Shown one piece after another: positions 46,601-58,453 of a stretch of 64,000 bases of DNA (position 1 is its first letter; every line of letters begins with the position of its first letter). The stretch is from Podarcis raffonei (Eukaryota; Chordata; Lepidosauria; Squamata; Lacertidae): positions 48,176,001 through 48,240,000 of the forward strand of contig NC_070614.1 in assembly GCF_027172205.1 (NCBI RefSeq). Reading direction: 5' to 3'. A model generated the notes under the pieces. It saw only the letters and a program-made list of their open reading frames with translations, was not told where the DNA came from and ran no database searches. Position numbers and translations under genes: made by a program.

Positions 46601-49600
46601 GGAGCAAGCATTTGACTGTACATTTCCAGAACTCCACCTGCAACTTAGTGAAACATGTACAGGGGAGGAGAAGTTAGAAAGTCTTCCTGGGCATCTGTTT
46701 GAAATGGGCATGACTGGCCACAGCTACAATGTCTACAATGCTGTCTTTGTTGTGGCTCATGCTTTACATGCTATTTATTCATACAGATCAAAGCACAGAA
46801 CAATGGCAAGAGACAAAATGTTTGAACATCAAGACCTGCAGCCTTGGCAGGTAACATGTTGCAAAATATTATTTCAATGAGACAATTACCCAAAGCCCGA
46901 ACTTTATGAAATAGGACATTTTTAGAGTGATACCATTTTGTAACTTTTCTATCTGCTACATGAAAATAGCTCCTTTTTCATACTTGTTCTGTGTTAGGGG
47001 CGGATCCATAAGCAATATTCATAAATCAGGGAGTAACACAATGCAAACAAGATAGTATTTCAGTTACCCAATTACTCCAAAGCCACACATCACGAAATGC
47101 GATAGTTTTAAAGTGATAACATTTTGCGAGTGCCCCTTTTCCTGTATGTTTAGCATGTATTTTAGCCTTCTGTGGCTTTGTTATAACTTTTCCATCAACT
47201 AGACTGAAATAGCTCATTTTTTATATTTGGTCTTCACTATATGTATATATATGTTTCTTTTTCCCCTTTCCCCCCTTTGAATCAGCTCCACTATTTTCTG
47301 GAAGACATTTTATTTAACAACTCAGCAGGGGAAACAATGTCCTTTAATGATAAAAGGGAAATGAGAGGTGGATTTGACATCACGAACATGATCACATTCC
47401 CAAACAAGTCTATCTTTCAAATGAAAGTTGGATGTGTGGATCCTGAAGCTCTTGAAGGAGAAGCATTCATCATTCATGAAGATATGCTTGTATGGCACAG
47501 AGGTTTTAATCAGGTCTGAATTCACCATGGGAAGAGTGGACCCTGAATTTCTGTAGAAGTACTTTTTTAATTTATATTTACTTTACCTTCCATATATAAA
47601 AAAGCAAAGCTTTGGCATATCCAAATGAAATTGCTTCATAGCCGCCCATTCGCTAATCTCTTTTTCTATCGTATAGAGATAATAACTCAGTAAGAGATCC
47701 CATATTTCTGGTGAAAGGTCCCAGTTCAATCCCTTGCATCTCCCGGCAGGGTTAAAATGAAGTCCTGGAGAGCTGTTTTTCAATTGTTTTGCAGCATTTT
47801 GCAGAACAAACTGCATTTTGGTGAGCCCTCAAACAGTGAGGCTTACCTGCCAAATCAGGGGCATTACTGGTCACCCAAATCCACGAATGCAAAACTTTGG
47901 CACAGGTTTGGAGTAGATTGGACAGTATTGCATTTGGGGTGACCAGTGTAGCACCTTGTTGGGGAATTCAGACAGTGTTAGGAGGGCACTGCAAAAAGTG
48001 GAGTTTGTTCTGCAAAATGATTGCAAAGTTTGTCATAGATTTTTGTTGTTGTTGTTTAGTCGTTTAGTCGTGTCTGACTCTTCGTGACCCCATGGACCAG
48101 AGCACGCCAGGCACTCCTGTCTTCCACTGCCTCCCACAGCTTGGTCAGACTCATGTTTGTAGCTTCGAGAACATTGTCCAACCATCTCATCCTCTGTCGT
48201 CCCCTTCTCCTTGTGCCCTCCATCTTTCCCAACATCAGGGACTTTCCCAGGGAGTCTTCTCTTCTCATGAGGTAGCCAAAGTATTGGAGCCTCAGCTTCA
48301 CGATCTGTCCTTCCAGTGAGCACTCAGGGCTGATTTCCTTAAGAATGGATACGTTTGATCTTCTTGCAGTCCATGGGACTCTCAAGAGTCTCCTCCAGCA
48401 CCATAATTCAAAAGTATCAATTCTTCGACGATCAGCCTTCTTTATGGTCCAGCTCTCACTTCCATACATCACTACTGGGAAAACCATGGCTTTAACTATA
48501 CGGACCTTTGTTGGCAAGTTGATGTCTCTGCTTTTTAAGATGCTGTCTAGGTTTGCCATCGCCTTTCTCCCAAGGAGCAGGCATCTTTTAATTTCGTGGC
48601 TGCTGTCACCATCTGCAGTGATCATGGAGCACAAGAAAGTAAAATCTCTCACTGCCTCCATTTCTTCCACTTCTATTTGCCAGGAGGTGATGGGCCCAGT
48701 GGCCATGATCTTCATTTTTTTGATGTTGAGCTTCAGACCATATTTTGTGCTCTCCTCTTTCATCCTCATTAAAAGGTTCTTTATTTCCTCTTTCTGAAAC
48801 TCTCTAGCTTTCTCCATAATCCAGGGCATGTTTGCAATATGGTCTCTGGTTCCTCTGCCCCTTCGAAATCCACCTTGTACTTCTGGGAGTTTTCGGTCCA
48901 CATACTGCTTAAGCCTGCCTTGTAGAATTTTAAGCATAACTTTGCGAGCGTGTGAAATGAGTGCAATTGTGCACTCATTTTTTAGGGGATCCCAAATAAT
49001 GGGGTTCATAGTTAATGCAGCTGTGTATGGCAGCTACTTATATTAAACCTTTTTTATGCTGAGGGGTGAAGTCTTGGGGAAGTCAGACACTATTTGGGGA
49101 AACCTCGGAATGTGGGGTTTTTTCATAATTGCAAAGTTTGTCATAGGTTTGCAGGGGATCCCAAACAATGTGACCCATAGTTAACGCAGCTGCATAATGC
49201 AGTTTTTTTATATTAAACCTTTGTTTGCTGTGTAGTGAACTTCATTAAGAGAAGTCAAATAAGCAATTAGCTTCTCCGATCTCCTTAACTGCTTTTCTGC
49301 TATGGATAGGTGATTCCCATTTCTCTGTGTAATGACCACTGCCACCCTGGGAATCAGAAGAAAAAGAAAGAAGGGGAAAAGTTTTGCTGCTATGGTTGTG
49401 CTCCATGTCCAGAGGGGGAAATTTCAAACCAGGATGGTGAGTTATGTAGAAATCATATTTTTTATCCTATGAGGACACTGGCCGGAGGGGTTTGTGTGAG
49501 TTGGGAAACATGATAAAAATGCATAAAACAATGCAAGGCATTGAGAAATCAGATAAAAAAGAAGTTCTCATAACCTCAGGACTTGGGTGCATCTAAGGAA

Positions 49601-51094
49601 TTTGAATGTTGGATGAGACAGAACGGGCAAAAGAAAAGTAACTTCTTCATGAAGTACTTGATAAAGCTATGGAATTTGTTCCCTCAAGAGTCAGTGATGG
49701 GCACAAATTTTGAAGGCTTCAAAGGAGGATTAGACAAACTCATGTCGGATAAGGCTATCAGTGGCTATGAACTCAGATTACTTTGCCAGGCCTTCATGCT
49801 CAAAGGCTGTATTTTTCCAAATAGCAGTTTCTGGGAAGTGTCGGGGTCGGGAAAAAATTCTGTTTCACTCAGGTCCTGCTTGCAGGATTTCCATAGACAT
49901 CTGATTGTCCACTGAGAGATCAGGAACCTGGATGAGATGGGTCATTGAATCTTATGTACTTATTCCAAAGACCATTTGAAGGATTTCTACTCAGATATTA
50001 TCAACTTAGCAGACAACTTATAATAACCTTAAGAATAAGTGAGAACAAAGCATTCTTATATAAACACTAAAACACGTGGATACAATAGATTGAAATTCAT
50101 GTCAGCAAAGTGGTCACATGGAAGACAAAGTACTGTTGAATCAATACTGAAATTTGACCTTGTTTATTTTTCAGATATGGATGACTGCTTCAAATGCCCA
50201 AAAGCTCAGTATCCAAACAAGAACAAAACTGCCTGCATTGAGAAAATTATAACCTTCCTTTCTTATAAAGAACCTTTAGGGAACAGTTTAGCATCAGTCG
50301 CCCTTTCTCTCTTCCTCATCACAGCTTTGGTGCTTGGAATATTCATTAAGTACAGAGACACTCCCATAGTCAAAGCCAACAACCGAGACCTCACCTACTC
50401 TCTGCTTGTCTCTCTCCTGCTCTGCTTCCTCTCTTCCTTGTTATTCCTGGCTGAACCTAGCAAAGTCTCCTGCCTCCTCCGGCAACCAACATTTGGCATC
50501 ATCTTCTCTGTAGCCGTTTCTTGTGTGCTGGCCAAAACTGTCACTGTAGTTCTAGCTTTCATGGCCACCAAGCCAGGGTCCAGCATGAGGAAGTGGGTAG
50601 GGAAAAGACTGGCCTACTCAGTTGTCATTCCCTGTTCTCTTATTCAATCAACTATCTGTACTGTGTGGTTGATGACATGTCCCCCATTCCCAGATTTGGA
50701 CATACATTCTTCAGCAGAAGAAATCATTGTGCAGTGTAATGAAGGGTCAGTCACCATGTTTTATTGTGTGCTGGGCTACATGGGCCTCTTGGCCATTGCC
50801 AGCTTTGTTGCCGCATTTGCGGCCCGCAAGTTACCTGACAGTTTTAATGAAGCCAAATTCATTACATTCAGCATGTTGCGCTTTTGCAGTGTTTGGCTGT
50901 CTTTTTTTCCAGCCTACCTGAGCACCAAAGGGAAACACATGGTGGCTTTGGAGATCTTCTCTATCTTGTCCTCTAGTGCTGGGTTACTGGGCTGCATCTT
51001 TGCCCCTAAATACTACATCATTATTCTGAGGCCCGAGCTGAACAACAGAGTACACTGTAGATTCAGCTCTCCAAACTGTTGGGCCTGTGTTTAG
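43684..51094 (+). CDS. V2R-D: vomeronasal type-2 receptor, six exons, unusual C-terminus
   Basis: Exons: 43684-43898, 44545-44836, 45993-46850, 47286-47513, 49310-49436, 50175-51094. Lengths 215, 292, 858, 228, 127, 920 sum to 2640 bp (879 aa plus stop), with GT/AG introns and standard phases. Signal peptide [26 protein letters not shown] in exon 3; [12 protein letters not shown] in exon 5; seven helices in exon 6. The family tail EQLIRKKN is missing: after RPELNNR the frame continues [14 protein letters not shown] to a new stop, because about 255 bp present in A and C have been deleted here. The helix motif [10 protein letters not shown] reads [10 protein letters not shown] (Arg codon 50879-50881), and the usual SYEEPLG is SYKEPLG. 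It may be a young variant or an early pseudogene. Intron 4 is enlarged by a BovB insertion and a local duplication. Its 5' half is the mirror of V2R-0. Confidence 0.92.
47950..49220. repeat. Local tandem duplication in V2R-D intron 4, one copy broken by BovB
   Basis: A unit running from ggggaattcagacagtgtta through gcaaagtttgtcatagat and aggggatcccaaataatggg to attaaacctt occurs at about 47960-48043 plus 48983-49055 (split by BovB) and again at about 49075-49225. V2R-C has one unit (about 38530-38680). Confidence 0.75.
48044..48982 (-). mobile_element. BovB (RTE) LINE, 3' fragment, V2R-D intron 4
   Basis: An uninterrupted frame of about 300 codons on the minus strand includes [59 protein letters not shown] and [16 protein letters not shown]. 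It covers late reverse transcriptase motifs to the C-terminus and is 5'-truncated. The long open frame suggests a fairly young copy. It is absent from the matching intron of V2R-A and V2R-C. Confidence 0.88.
49520..49965. repeat. CR1/L2-like interspersed repeat in V2R-D intron 5
   Basis: Diverged copy of the intron 5 repeat of V2R-A and V2R-C: gaatttgttccctcaagagt, ggcttcaaaggaggattaga and ggtcctgcttgcaggatttc. Confidence 0.5.
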
Positions 51095-51389
51095 TACTGT
51101 GAACAAATAAGCAGAGTTTTCTTCCTTCTTTTACAAGGTTTCAGAGGGTTTTCCTGGGTTTTTTTTACCCTTTGTGGGGTGTCAAAATTTTGAGACTGAC
51201 AACACATTAGAAATATTCCCATTGGAATTCATGGAAATTGTTGACTCATTATGTAAATGGACACCTAAAAACCCATTTCCTGAGAATGCATTGTATTCAG
51301 ATAGTGAGATTTTTGAGGAGTGTGATGTACCACAGCTATATGTGAGTATTTCACTTTAGACTAGTTCAAGGTTGCCTTTTAAGTCCTTT

Positions 51390-51640
51390 TTTTAAATAAA
51401 CATTTGTAATAATTATTCTTTCAAACATGAAACCCTTTGTAATTACAGATAGCACATTGTTTTCTTCTTGATATGTTTTATTATTGACTTCGAATATCTC
51501 ATAGCTATATACAAATCTCTTTATTGCCAATTAATGACAGCTTATTCTTTCCCCCTCTTTTTCTTTAAAAACTAATTTCCTTTTCTTTTGTTTTTTTATG
51601 TAGCCTGTTTCTGGTTACTAAAATTCATTAAAAATATTTG
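51390..51640 (+). mobile_element. L1 3'-UTR-like remnant, 3' of V2R-D
   Basis: Diverged version of the element that follows V2R-A and V2R-C (tgaaaccctttgtaattaca, tcatagctatatacaaatct). Confidence 0.4.
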
Positions 51641-52111
51641 AAAAGAACACCCACACTGTGGAATGTGAATTATTTATTTTAAAAGCAAAATTAAAGATTA
51701 GCCATGTACCAAAACGTATTCAGGACTACATCTGGGATGGGATGTGGGTGGTCCCCATTTTGACCCATTATTGTTGTGATTCAGACTGTGGCTTGAATCC
51801 TCATGTCATGAAGCAGACTCAATATCAGAGTTTTCCAAACATTCGATTTGGTGACTCATTTTTTAAACATGCATCATTTTCCAACATAATAATTCAGTTT
51901 TACTTCCAAACTGAATGTTAAAACAACCCCTTTTTAGCCCTGGGAGGAGTGTGTGGTGACCATTTGTGTGACACACCTACACACTGCAGCTGATCACTAA
52001 CATGTTACGACACAAAGTTCAGAAAGCTCTGCTCTATGTTCTTGGGATGACTGTTTTCCTAAAATGAGGATGGGGAGAAGCATGTACATCACCTTGACTT
52101 CCACAGAGGAT

Positions 52112-52350
52112 AAGGCAGTCGGATAGCTCGGTTGGTTTGAGCGTGGTGCTGATAATGCCAAGGCTGCAGGTTTGATTCATGTAAAGGAGAGCTGCACAGG
52201 CCTGCATTGCAGGGGTTGGACTAGGTCAGGCATAGGCAAACTCCGACCCATTAAATGTTTAGGCCCAAACATCTGGAGGGCCGGAGTTTGCCTATGCCTA
52301 GACTAGATGATCCTCAGGATTCCTTCAACTCAGATTCTGTATAATCTGTT
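52112..52350 (+). mobile_element. tRNA-derived SINE between V2R-D and V2R-E
   Basis: Starts with gatagctcggttggtttgag, a tRNA-like A box region, and ggtttgattcatg as a weak B box, then cctgcattgcaggggttgga, and resumes after the MITE with actagatgatcctcaggatt. Degenerate. Confidence 0.6.
52227..52300. mobile_element. Tiny hAT-like MITE inserted in a tRNA-SINE
   Basis: A 74-bp element with 19-bp terminal inverted repeats (caggcataggcaaactccg and its near-perfect complement) and 8-bp flanking repeats gactaggt (52219-52226) and gactagat (52301-52308). The 8-bp duplication and CAGG-type end fit hAT elements. Confidence 0.65.
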
Positions 52351-52551
52351 GGATTTTTAGTAATATATTTGAACTTCAGTTTTATTGAACTGCATGCCAC
52401 AGTTCAGGGCCAACAGTATGCAAGTGTCAAGGAAGCTATAAGCCCCAAGAAAGCTTCCTTCAGAAAAAAAGATAATCTTGTTGAAATGAGAAAAATGAAA
52501 TGAAACACATCTTGAAAAGAAATGCGAGTACAATTCAAAGAGGTTTTTGCA

Positions 52552-52581
<30 letters not shown>
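52552..52581. repeat. AAT microsatellite
   Basis: About 10 aat units. It gives the antisense strand a leucine run in a chance open frame. Confidence 0.85.
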
Positions 52582-52582
<1 letters not shown>

Positions 52583-53934
52583 TGTAACTAAATACAAAGA
52601 CCAACACCAAAATATCATTTAAATGCATTAGAAACAGGTGACCAATTGGAAGGGAGTTAGGCCTTTCAATGACAATGAAGGGTTTGTCTACAAGGGACAA
52701 ATGCGTAATGAGACAAAGGTTGGGTATGGCTGTGGTTGTGTCTAATTTCTGCTTCTCTACAATTGTAGAAGGGGGATCAGTGCAGTTTATTTCCCTTACT
52801 AAGACCCACATATTACAGAGATCCATCACATGTGATTTGCTAATTTCCCCCACACTTACGTTGCCAGAAGGAAAGGAAGTTGGCATTCAATGCCTATATT
52901 AAGATGCATGAATTTGCTTTGGGTGATTAAGCTGAGAAGGCCATTAAACTGGGAACTGGGAATTCTCCCACAGCAAATTGTATCTTGAGTCCCTAAATTA
53001 GAAGTAAAATATTTATTCTAGTGACAGTTATGTGATGCAGACAATTGGTGCAGCAGCAGAGGGTAAATGGGAAGAACCCCAGAAACTTTCTGGAGAGACT
53101 AGTAGATGACTTTAATTAAATATATGTGATTAATATAATATTGCCTGGGCAATATTAAGTTGAGAAACCTGCATTGCAGCATGTTGGACTTCTTGGAAGT
53201 CCAACTTTACAATTGTATGTTTGCATTATTCTATGGCTTGTCCTCTTATGTGGCTGATATGGGCAGTACTTTTGGAGGTAAGTGTTTGGTGAGATCCTAT
53301 TATTTTCTTCTGAGTTCTGGCATCTGTACAGATCACATTTGGAGCTGACCTGTAACACCTTCTTAAAGCTGTGGGAACCCAAGAGGGGCTAGGTCAACAA
53401 TAGGGCTGTCATACATTGGGCAAAATGTTTGGGGAAACCCAGATGCATGGCAAAAACCCATTTTTGAGGGGGATATGCTCCCACCCCTCAAAAAAGCTGA
53501 ATAACTTTGAGCAAAGTTCAACAATCTTTTCACTTTTCACTTTGGGGAATATGGCAACCATAGTCAAGAAGGCCTTCTTCCCCCATAAGATGTGGGGCTG
53601 ATGGAAATAGGTGGCAGTGTGCAACTTACATATGTGGTTAACAGCTAACCACAGTGAAAATAATTTGCACACTTCAAATGAAAAGGGCCCAATGTTTCAC
53701 CCTGACTTCTCTTTTGTCCCACCTCTTTCTTTCATGGTAATTGTTGCAATAGTATAATTTCCCCCTTCTGGATGACACATCTGGATCCTGTCACAAATTT
53801 ATTGTGTATTATTCCTCAGGGTGGGAGGCTGAGAAAGGAGGAGGCTTTACTAGATGAGAGCCAGTAAGATTCCTTTCTTGGTATGTCAATCAATGATCAA
53901 GATAGAAAAGTGATGGAAGCTATGTGCCCCATGG

Positions 53935-54337
53935 AGAACCTTAAGGTCCATATATAGCAACACCCTAGAGGTCCCGGGCACTAAGGAAGTTAGATCAGCC
54001 TCAACCAGAGCCAGGGCCTTCTTAACACTGGCTCCGGCCTGGTGGAACGCTCTGTCTCATGAGACCAGGGCCCTGCGGGATCTGATTTCTTTCCGCAGAG
54101 CCTGTAAGACAGAGTTGTTCCACCTGGCCTTTGGCTTAGAATCAGTTTAATTCCCTCCCCCTCTTTCTTTTTCCTTTCTCCTCCTGTGAAGAGGCTGCAT
54201 CCTAATGTTTTAATGTTGTATTTTAATCTTTTTTAAATTGTATTTTAATCAACTTGTTTTTATTATTGGTTGTTAGCCGCCCTGAGGCCGGTCCTGGCTG
54301 GGGAGGATGGGGTATAAATAAATAAATAAATAAATAA

Positions 54338-54388
<51 letters not shown>

Positions 54389-54390
54389 TC
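53935..54390 (+). mobile_element. L2-clade LINE 3' end with ATT-repeat tail, upstream of V2R-E
   Basis: Same family as the LINE at 16630-18174 but in plus orientation: accagagccagggccttctt, ggtggaacgctctgtctcat, gacagagttgttccacctgg, then ggggtataaataaataaata and a long (ATT)n tract. 5'-truncated. Confidence 0.85.
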
Positions 54391-54543
54391 AGACATGTGG
54401 TTTATATACTTATGTATATTATTTTTTCTTTTTCCTTATTTTTCTCCTTCTTCTTTTTCTTGCATTCCTGTTACTCCTTCTCTCTCTTTGTAGTATTTTC
54501 TTTAGTAATTTGTATGAAACATGTTTCATTTTTATTGTGTCAT

Positions 54544-54770
54544 ATATTACAAAACAATAAAGTGTGTACTGGAGAGAAGAGGCTGGAAAGCTTTACTGGA
54601 CCTCTGTGTGAACAGCTCATGACTGTTCACAGACAGAAGATCTACAAGGCTGTCTATGTTGTGGCACATGCTGTGCATCCCATTGACTAGTCCAGATCAA
54701 AGCACAGAGCAATTGAGGGGGACGAAAGTTTTGGATTTCAAGATCTGCAAGCTTTGCAGTAATTTTAAGG
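54544..54770 (+). pseudogene. Relic of V2R exon 3 end, upstream of V2R-E
   Basis: Unsplit version of the relic upstream of V2R-B: gtgtactggagagaagaggc, agctcatgactgttcacaga, ggctgtctatgttgtggcac, then tccagatcaaagcacagagc and tttcaagatctgcaagcttt. It has lost the reading frame and the donor site is not convincing. Confidence 0.75.
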
Positions 54771-55194
54771 GGTGCTGCACTGCTATTAGAAACTTAGCTC
54801 TACTTTTCACCCTATCATCTGAATTTTTCCACTTTTCATCTCATGAAATGCCACAATTTCCCCCATGATTATATTTGTAGGGGTTCAGAAATATTTCTCC
54901 ACATCAATAATGAAAATAATCATACTTTTCTATCATCATTGCATTATAAATGTTAAAAACTCATTTCCATGGGCTGAATGAAAATGGAGGAGGAAATTGG
55001 AAAAACTATGGTTGCTGCATTATTTTGAAAAAGACAGATGGTTGCAGAAGAGACATGAAGGTTCTTTCTTCTGGTCTCTGTGGGAAATCTTGAGAGGTGA
55101 TTGTTGAAAACCATTTGACAGATTTCTCTAATCTGAAGATTTCTGTCATGAAAACATTGAACCATCTCCCTTCAAAACACATGGGAATCAAGGT

Positions 55195-55525
55195 CCCAAC
55201 AAAATAAGAGTGGATTACCAAAATGATGGATTATACTGTGAAGATCAAACATCAAGATGATGAAATTTTAAACCAAGAATGGGAAAATTTGATAGCTATT
55301 TAGAAACATTAGCAGGATTGATATTGCATTTATGAAGTAAAATGAATTAGATTAGTAAATGAGGAGATGAAATAGAAGGTATAATTAAAATTGTATGCAA
55401 GAAAAGAAGGTAAAATATGGAAACCAGGGTGGGACGGGGGCAAGTCCAAGCGAGTTGTATAATCCCAATATTGTACGTATGGAAAAAAATTTGAGTGTAT
55501 GGCAATAATGTTAACATAAAAAACG
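55195..55525 (+). mobile_element. L1 3'-end remnant upstream of V2R-E
   Basis: Uninterrupted version of the remnant upstream of V2R-B (ggtcccaacaaaataagagt through aaccagggtgggacggggg to aatgttaacataaaaa). Degenerate; only the 3' few hundred bases remain. Confidence 0.7.
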
Positions 55526-55577
55526 GATTTGTTGCATTGCATCCACAAATGGCTTCACTCTTATTTTTTTGACTGAT

Positions 55578-55832
55578 TTTCACTTACCACAGAAGATTTC
55601 ATGCCAATTGCCACTTTGTGGGCCACTCAGGGGCAGAGGTAACATGGAGTCATTATGATTATGATGATTTTTTAAAAGTGTCACTATGTGTTAAAACTCT
55701 GAAAAGGTTATTATCTCTCCATGCAATTATCCAAATTATTATAATTTGTTCCATTAATCAAAACTCAGGTGGTTTTCCAGTATCCACTTCTTAAGAGGCT
55801 TGTGGGAAGAGGAAATAAGCTGCACTGCAAGG
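55578..55832 (+). promoter_or_regulatory. 5'-flank block upstream of V2R-E (shared with V2R-B at 18620-18860)
   Basis: Nearly identical to the 240 bp before the V2R-B start, including ccactttgtgggccactcag, atctctccatgcaattatcc and tccacttcttaagaggcttg, which ends about 30 bp before the ATG. Position and conservation suggest proximal promoter or 5' UTR; no specific factor site is claimed. Confidence 0.35.
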
Positions 55833-58409
55833 ATGCTTGATCTATTTCTGTTGCTGCTTTTGCAAGTGGCTTTTGTGTACAAAGCAAATACTACCAGGTG
55901 TCCAACCAGTTATCCTGTTCCTGTTCCTCATGAGTGGTACCAGCCAGGTGACCTCATCATTGGTGGGATTTCTTCTCAAATCTTTTATGTATTTGATGAA
56001 GTTTTCTTCAAAGAAGAGCCTTCACAGAATATGTTCAAACTTCCATAGTAAGTGTCTCCCCACATATCCCTTCAAATCCCCATTTCTTTAGTTTCATGTC
56101 TTACTGATTTTAAGTCTTAAAGTAGTGAGTTTTGACCACTGATGTATATAAACTGCTTTGGTGATCTTTTCTGCCTAAAATTGGGCCAGTAGGGCCAACC
56201 ATGAGTGCTTCTCATTCTCAGTCACTGTCTGAGTCTTCTAAGCAGACAGACATTAAAGAGAGTTTCGTTCTCCCATACTAAAAATCTTTCTATTCTGTAA
56301 AGCAACAGAGGAATGGACAAGGAGACAGTCACCAAGGGGTATTCTGCAAACAAAAACTACATCATCTGAAAATGCTTTAATTTATAGGTTTGCTGTCCCA
56401 CTTTGATACTTTGTATCTCATCACTTTCCCTTATGTTTCTTAACTTTTAACACCAATATTAACAATAACAGAGACAAGGGTCAACCTTGTCAGATTTTAT
56501 ATCCAAGGCCACCAAATTTTACAGTCCCTCAGCCAATGCTTCCAGGGCAGCTGTGTCAAGCTCCTTTTTGTACTTTCTTCAGAATTCTTGTGATTCAGGC
56601 AATTCAGTACACCAATGCCTCTTGACTATGTAGGTAAATGATATTCCTTCTGGATATTCCAACCAGAATTGTATTCATTCATTCATTCATTCATTCATTC
56701 ATTCATTCAATTATTCTCACATTAGGTTTTAAGCAGAACTCAGAGAAATAATTGCAGATTTAAAATGTGTATACGCAATCAAAGCTGGTTCTTTGGAACT
56801 AGTGTTCAGAGCTGGGGGCATTTCTGAGCACTGCTGGGCACATCTCTTGATTCTAGGAATGTGTTGAAGTGTGATAATGTATTGTACATGATTTAAGTGG
56901 GGAGAAAAAGTTATTTTCTGCATTTAAATCAACTAAAAAAATCACATGTATGGAGATTCTATAACATTATATATATTATATATATTGACAGTGACTGATT
57001 AACAGACCAATCCTTTATTTTTGAGAGCAGTTGCCGGACATAATAATCCTTCTCTTTCTTTAAAAATCCTTCATGGAATTTATTTCAGAACTGTAATCCT
57101 GTGTCCTTCAAGGTGTAGGTTGTTTGTAAAGTGGGTTTGTAAAATTCTATCCTTTATAGCTGTTAACGTTAACAGTATCAAACAATATCCTTTATTTGCT
57201 TTGGCATATGCTGACTTAATATGGAAGAATCCAATTGTTTGACTGTCTCCTCAACAGAGACTGTTATTTTCGTTAACTCCTGTATATTTATAGAAAGCTG
57301 AGGCAGGGCACTGGTGTTAGTCCCCAGGATCGTTTTCAATGATGTTAGAGTCTCATTTAAATTGGGACGTAGGTGGCACTGTGGGTTAAACCCCAGAGCC
57401 TAGGACTTGCCGATCAGAAGCTCAGTGGTTTGAATCCCCGCGACGGGGTGAGCTCCCGTTGCTCGGTCCCTGCCAATCTAGCAGTTTGAAAGCACGCCAA
57501 AAGTGCAAGTTGATAAATAGGTACCGCTCTGGTGGGAAGGTAAACGGCATTTCTGTGCCCTGCTCTGGTTCACCAGAAGCAGCTTAGTCATGCTGGCCAC
57601 ATGAATCGGAAGCTGTCTGCGGACAAACGCCAGCTCCCTTGGCCTGTAGAGTGAGATGAGTGCACAACCCCAGAGTCGGTCACGACTGGACCTAATGGTC
57701 AGGGGTACCTTTACCTTTACCTTTTCAACTTCTATCACAGCTGAAGCTCTCCTTCCTGTCCTGGCAGTTTGCAGTAGATACTTCATGGTTTCTGTTACAG
57801 TGTCCTTTCTTTTCTTTTCTTTTTTTAAAAAAAATCTAATTTAAATCAAGTTAGTGGAAGTAAGCAACTTAAGCGCTTGCATTCTGAGACTTACAATGGC
57901 AGACTCAGTGAAGAAATCCCCAATTTCCACTGGAAATTTTGAAAATTTAACTTTATTTGCAGCATGGTGACAAAATTCTATCAGCATACCCTGGCCTTGG
58001 CATTTGCTGTAAAAGAAATCAACAAGAATCAAAAGATCTTGCCTAATCTCACCCTTGGATTCCACATCTATGATAGTTATTATGATGCAATGATGACCTA
58101 CCGGACTACTCTGGACCTACTTTTCAAATCACGTAGATTTGTCCCCAACTATATATGTGACACTCAAAAAAACCTCATAGCCATCATTGGGGGCCTTAGC
58201 TCTGTTACCTCCTTCTTTATTGCCGATACTATAGGCCGCTACAAAATTCCACAGGTAGGAGCTATGAATGGGGGAGGTATGTGGATTTTCATAATTTACA
58301 TTCTTCCTTTGCCAATAAGGCTGTCACTGAGGCTTCCTAGGAAGAAAACTATGAAACATCAATATTGCAGTCAGATTACTGAATGGGGTTCCATTTAGAA
58401 TATTCATTT

Positions 58410-58453
<44 letters not shown>

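Larger units (their letters stand above)
51095..55832. other. Intergenic between V2R-D and V2R-E
   Basis: Contains remnants shared with the V2R-A and V2R-C 3' flank up to about 51660, a tRNA-SINE with a nested MITE, an AAT microsatellite, an L2-clade LINE end, a V2R exon 3 relic and an L1 end. About 52400-53900 has no recognisable gene; parts (53350-53530, 53715-53815) resemble flank sequence seen near 4040-4130 and, inverted, 13510-13600. Confidence 0.7.

Noticed and set aside
52404-52886. 160-codon open frame on the minus strand with a leucine run
   Set aside because: The leucines come from the AAT microsatellite, there is no recognisable domain, splice context or conservation, and the region is intergenic repeat-like DNA.
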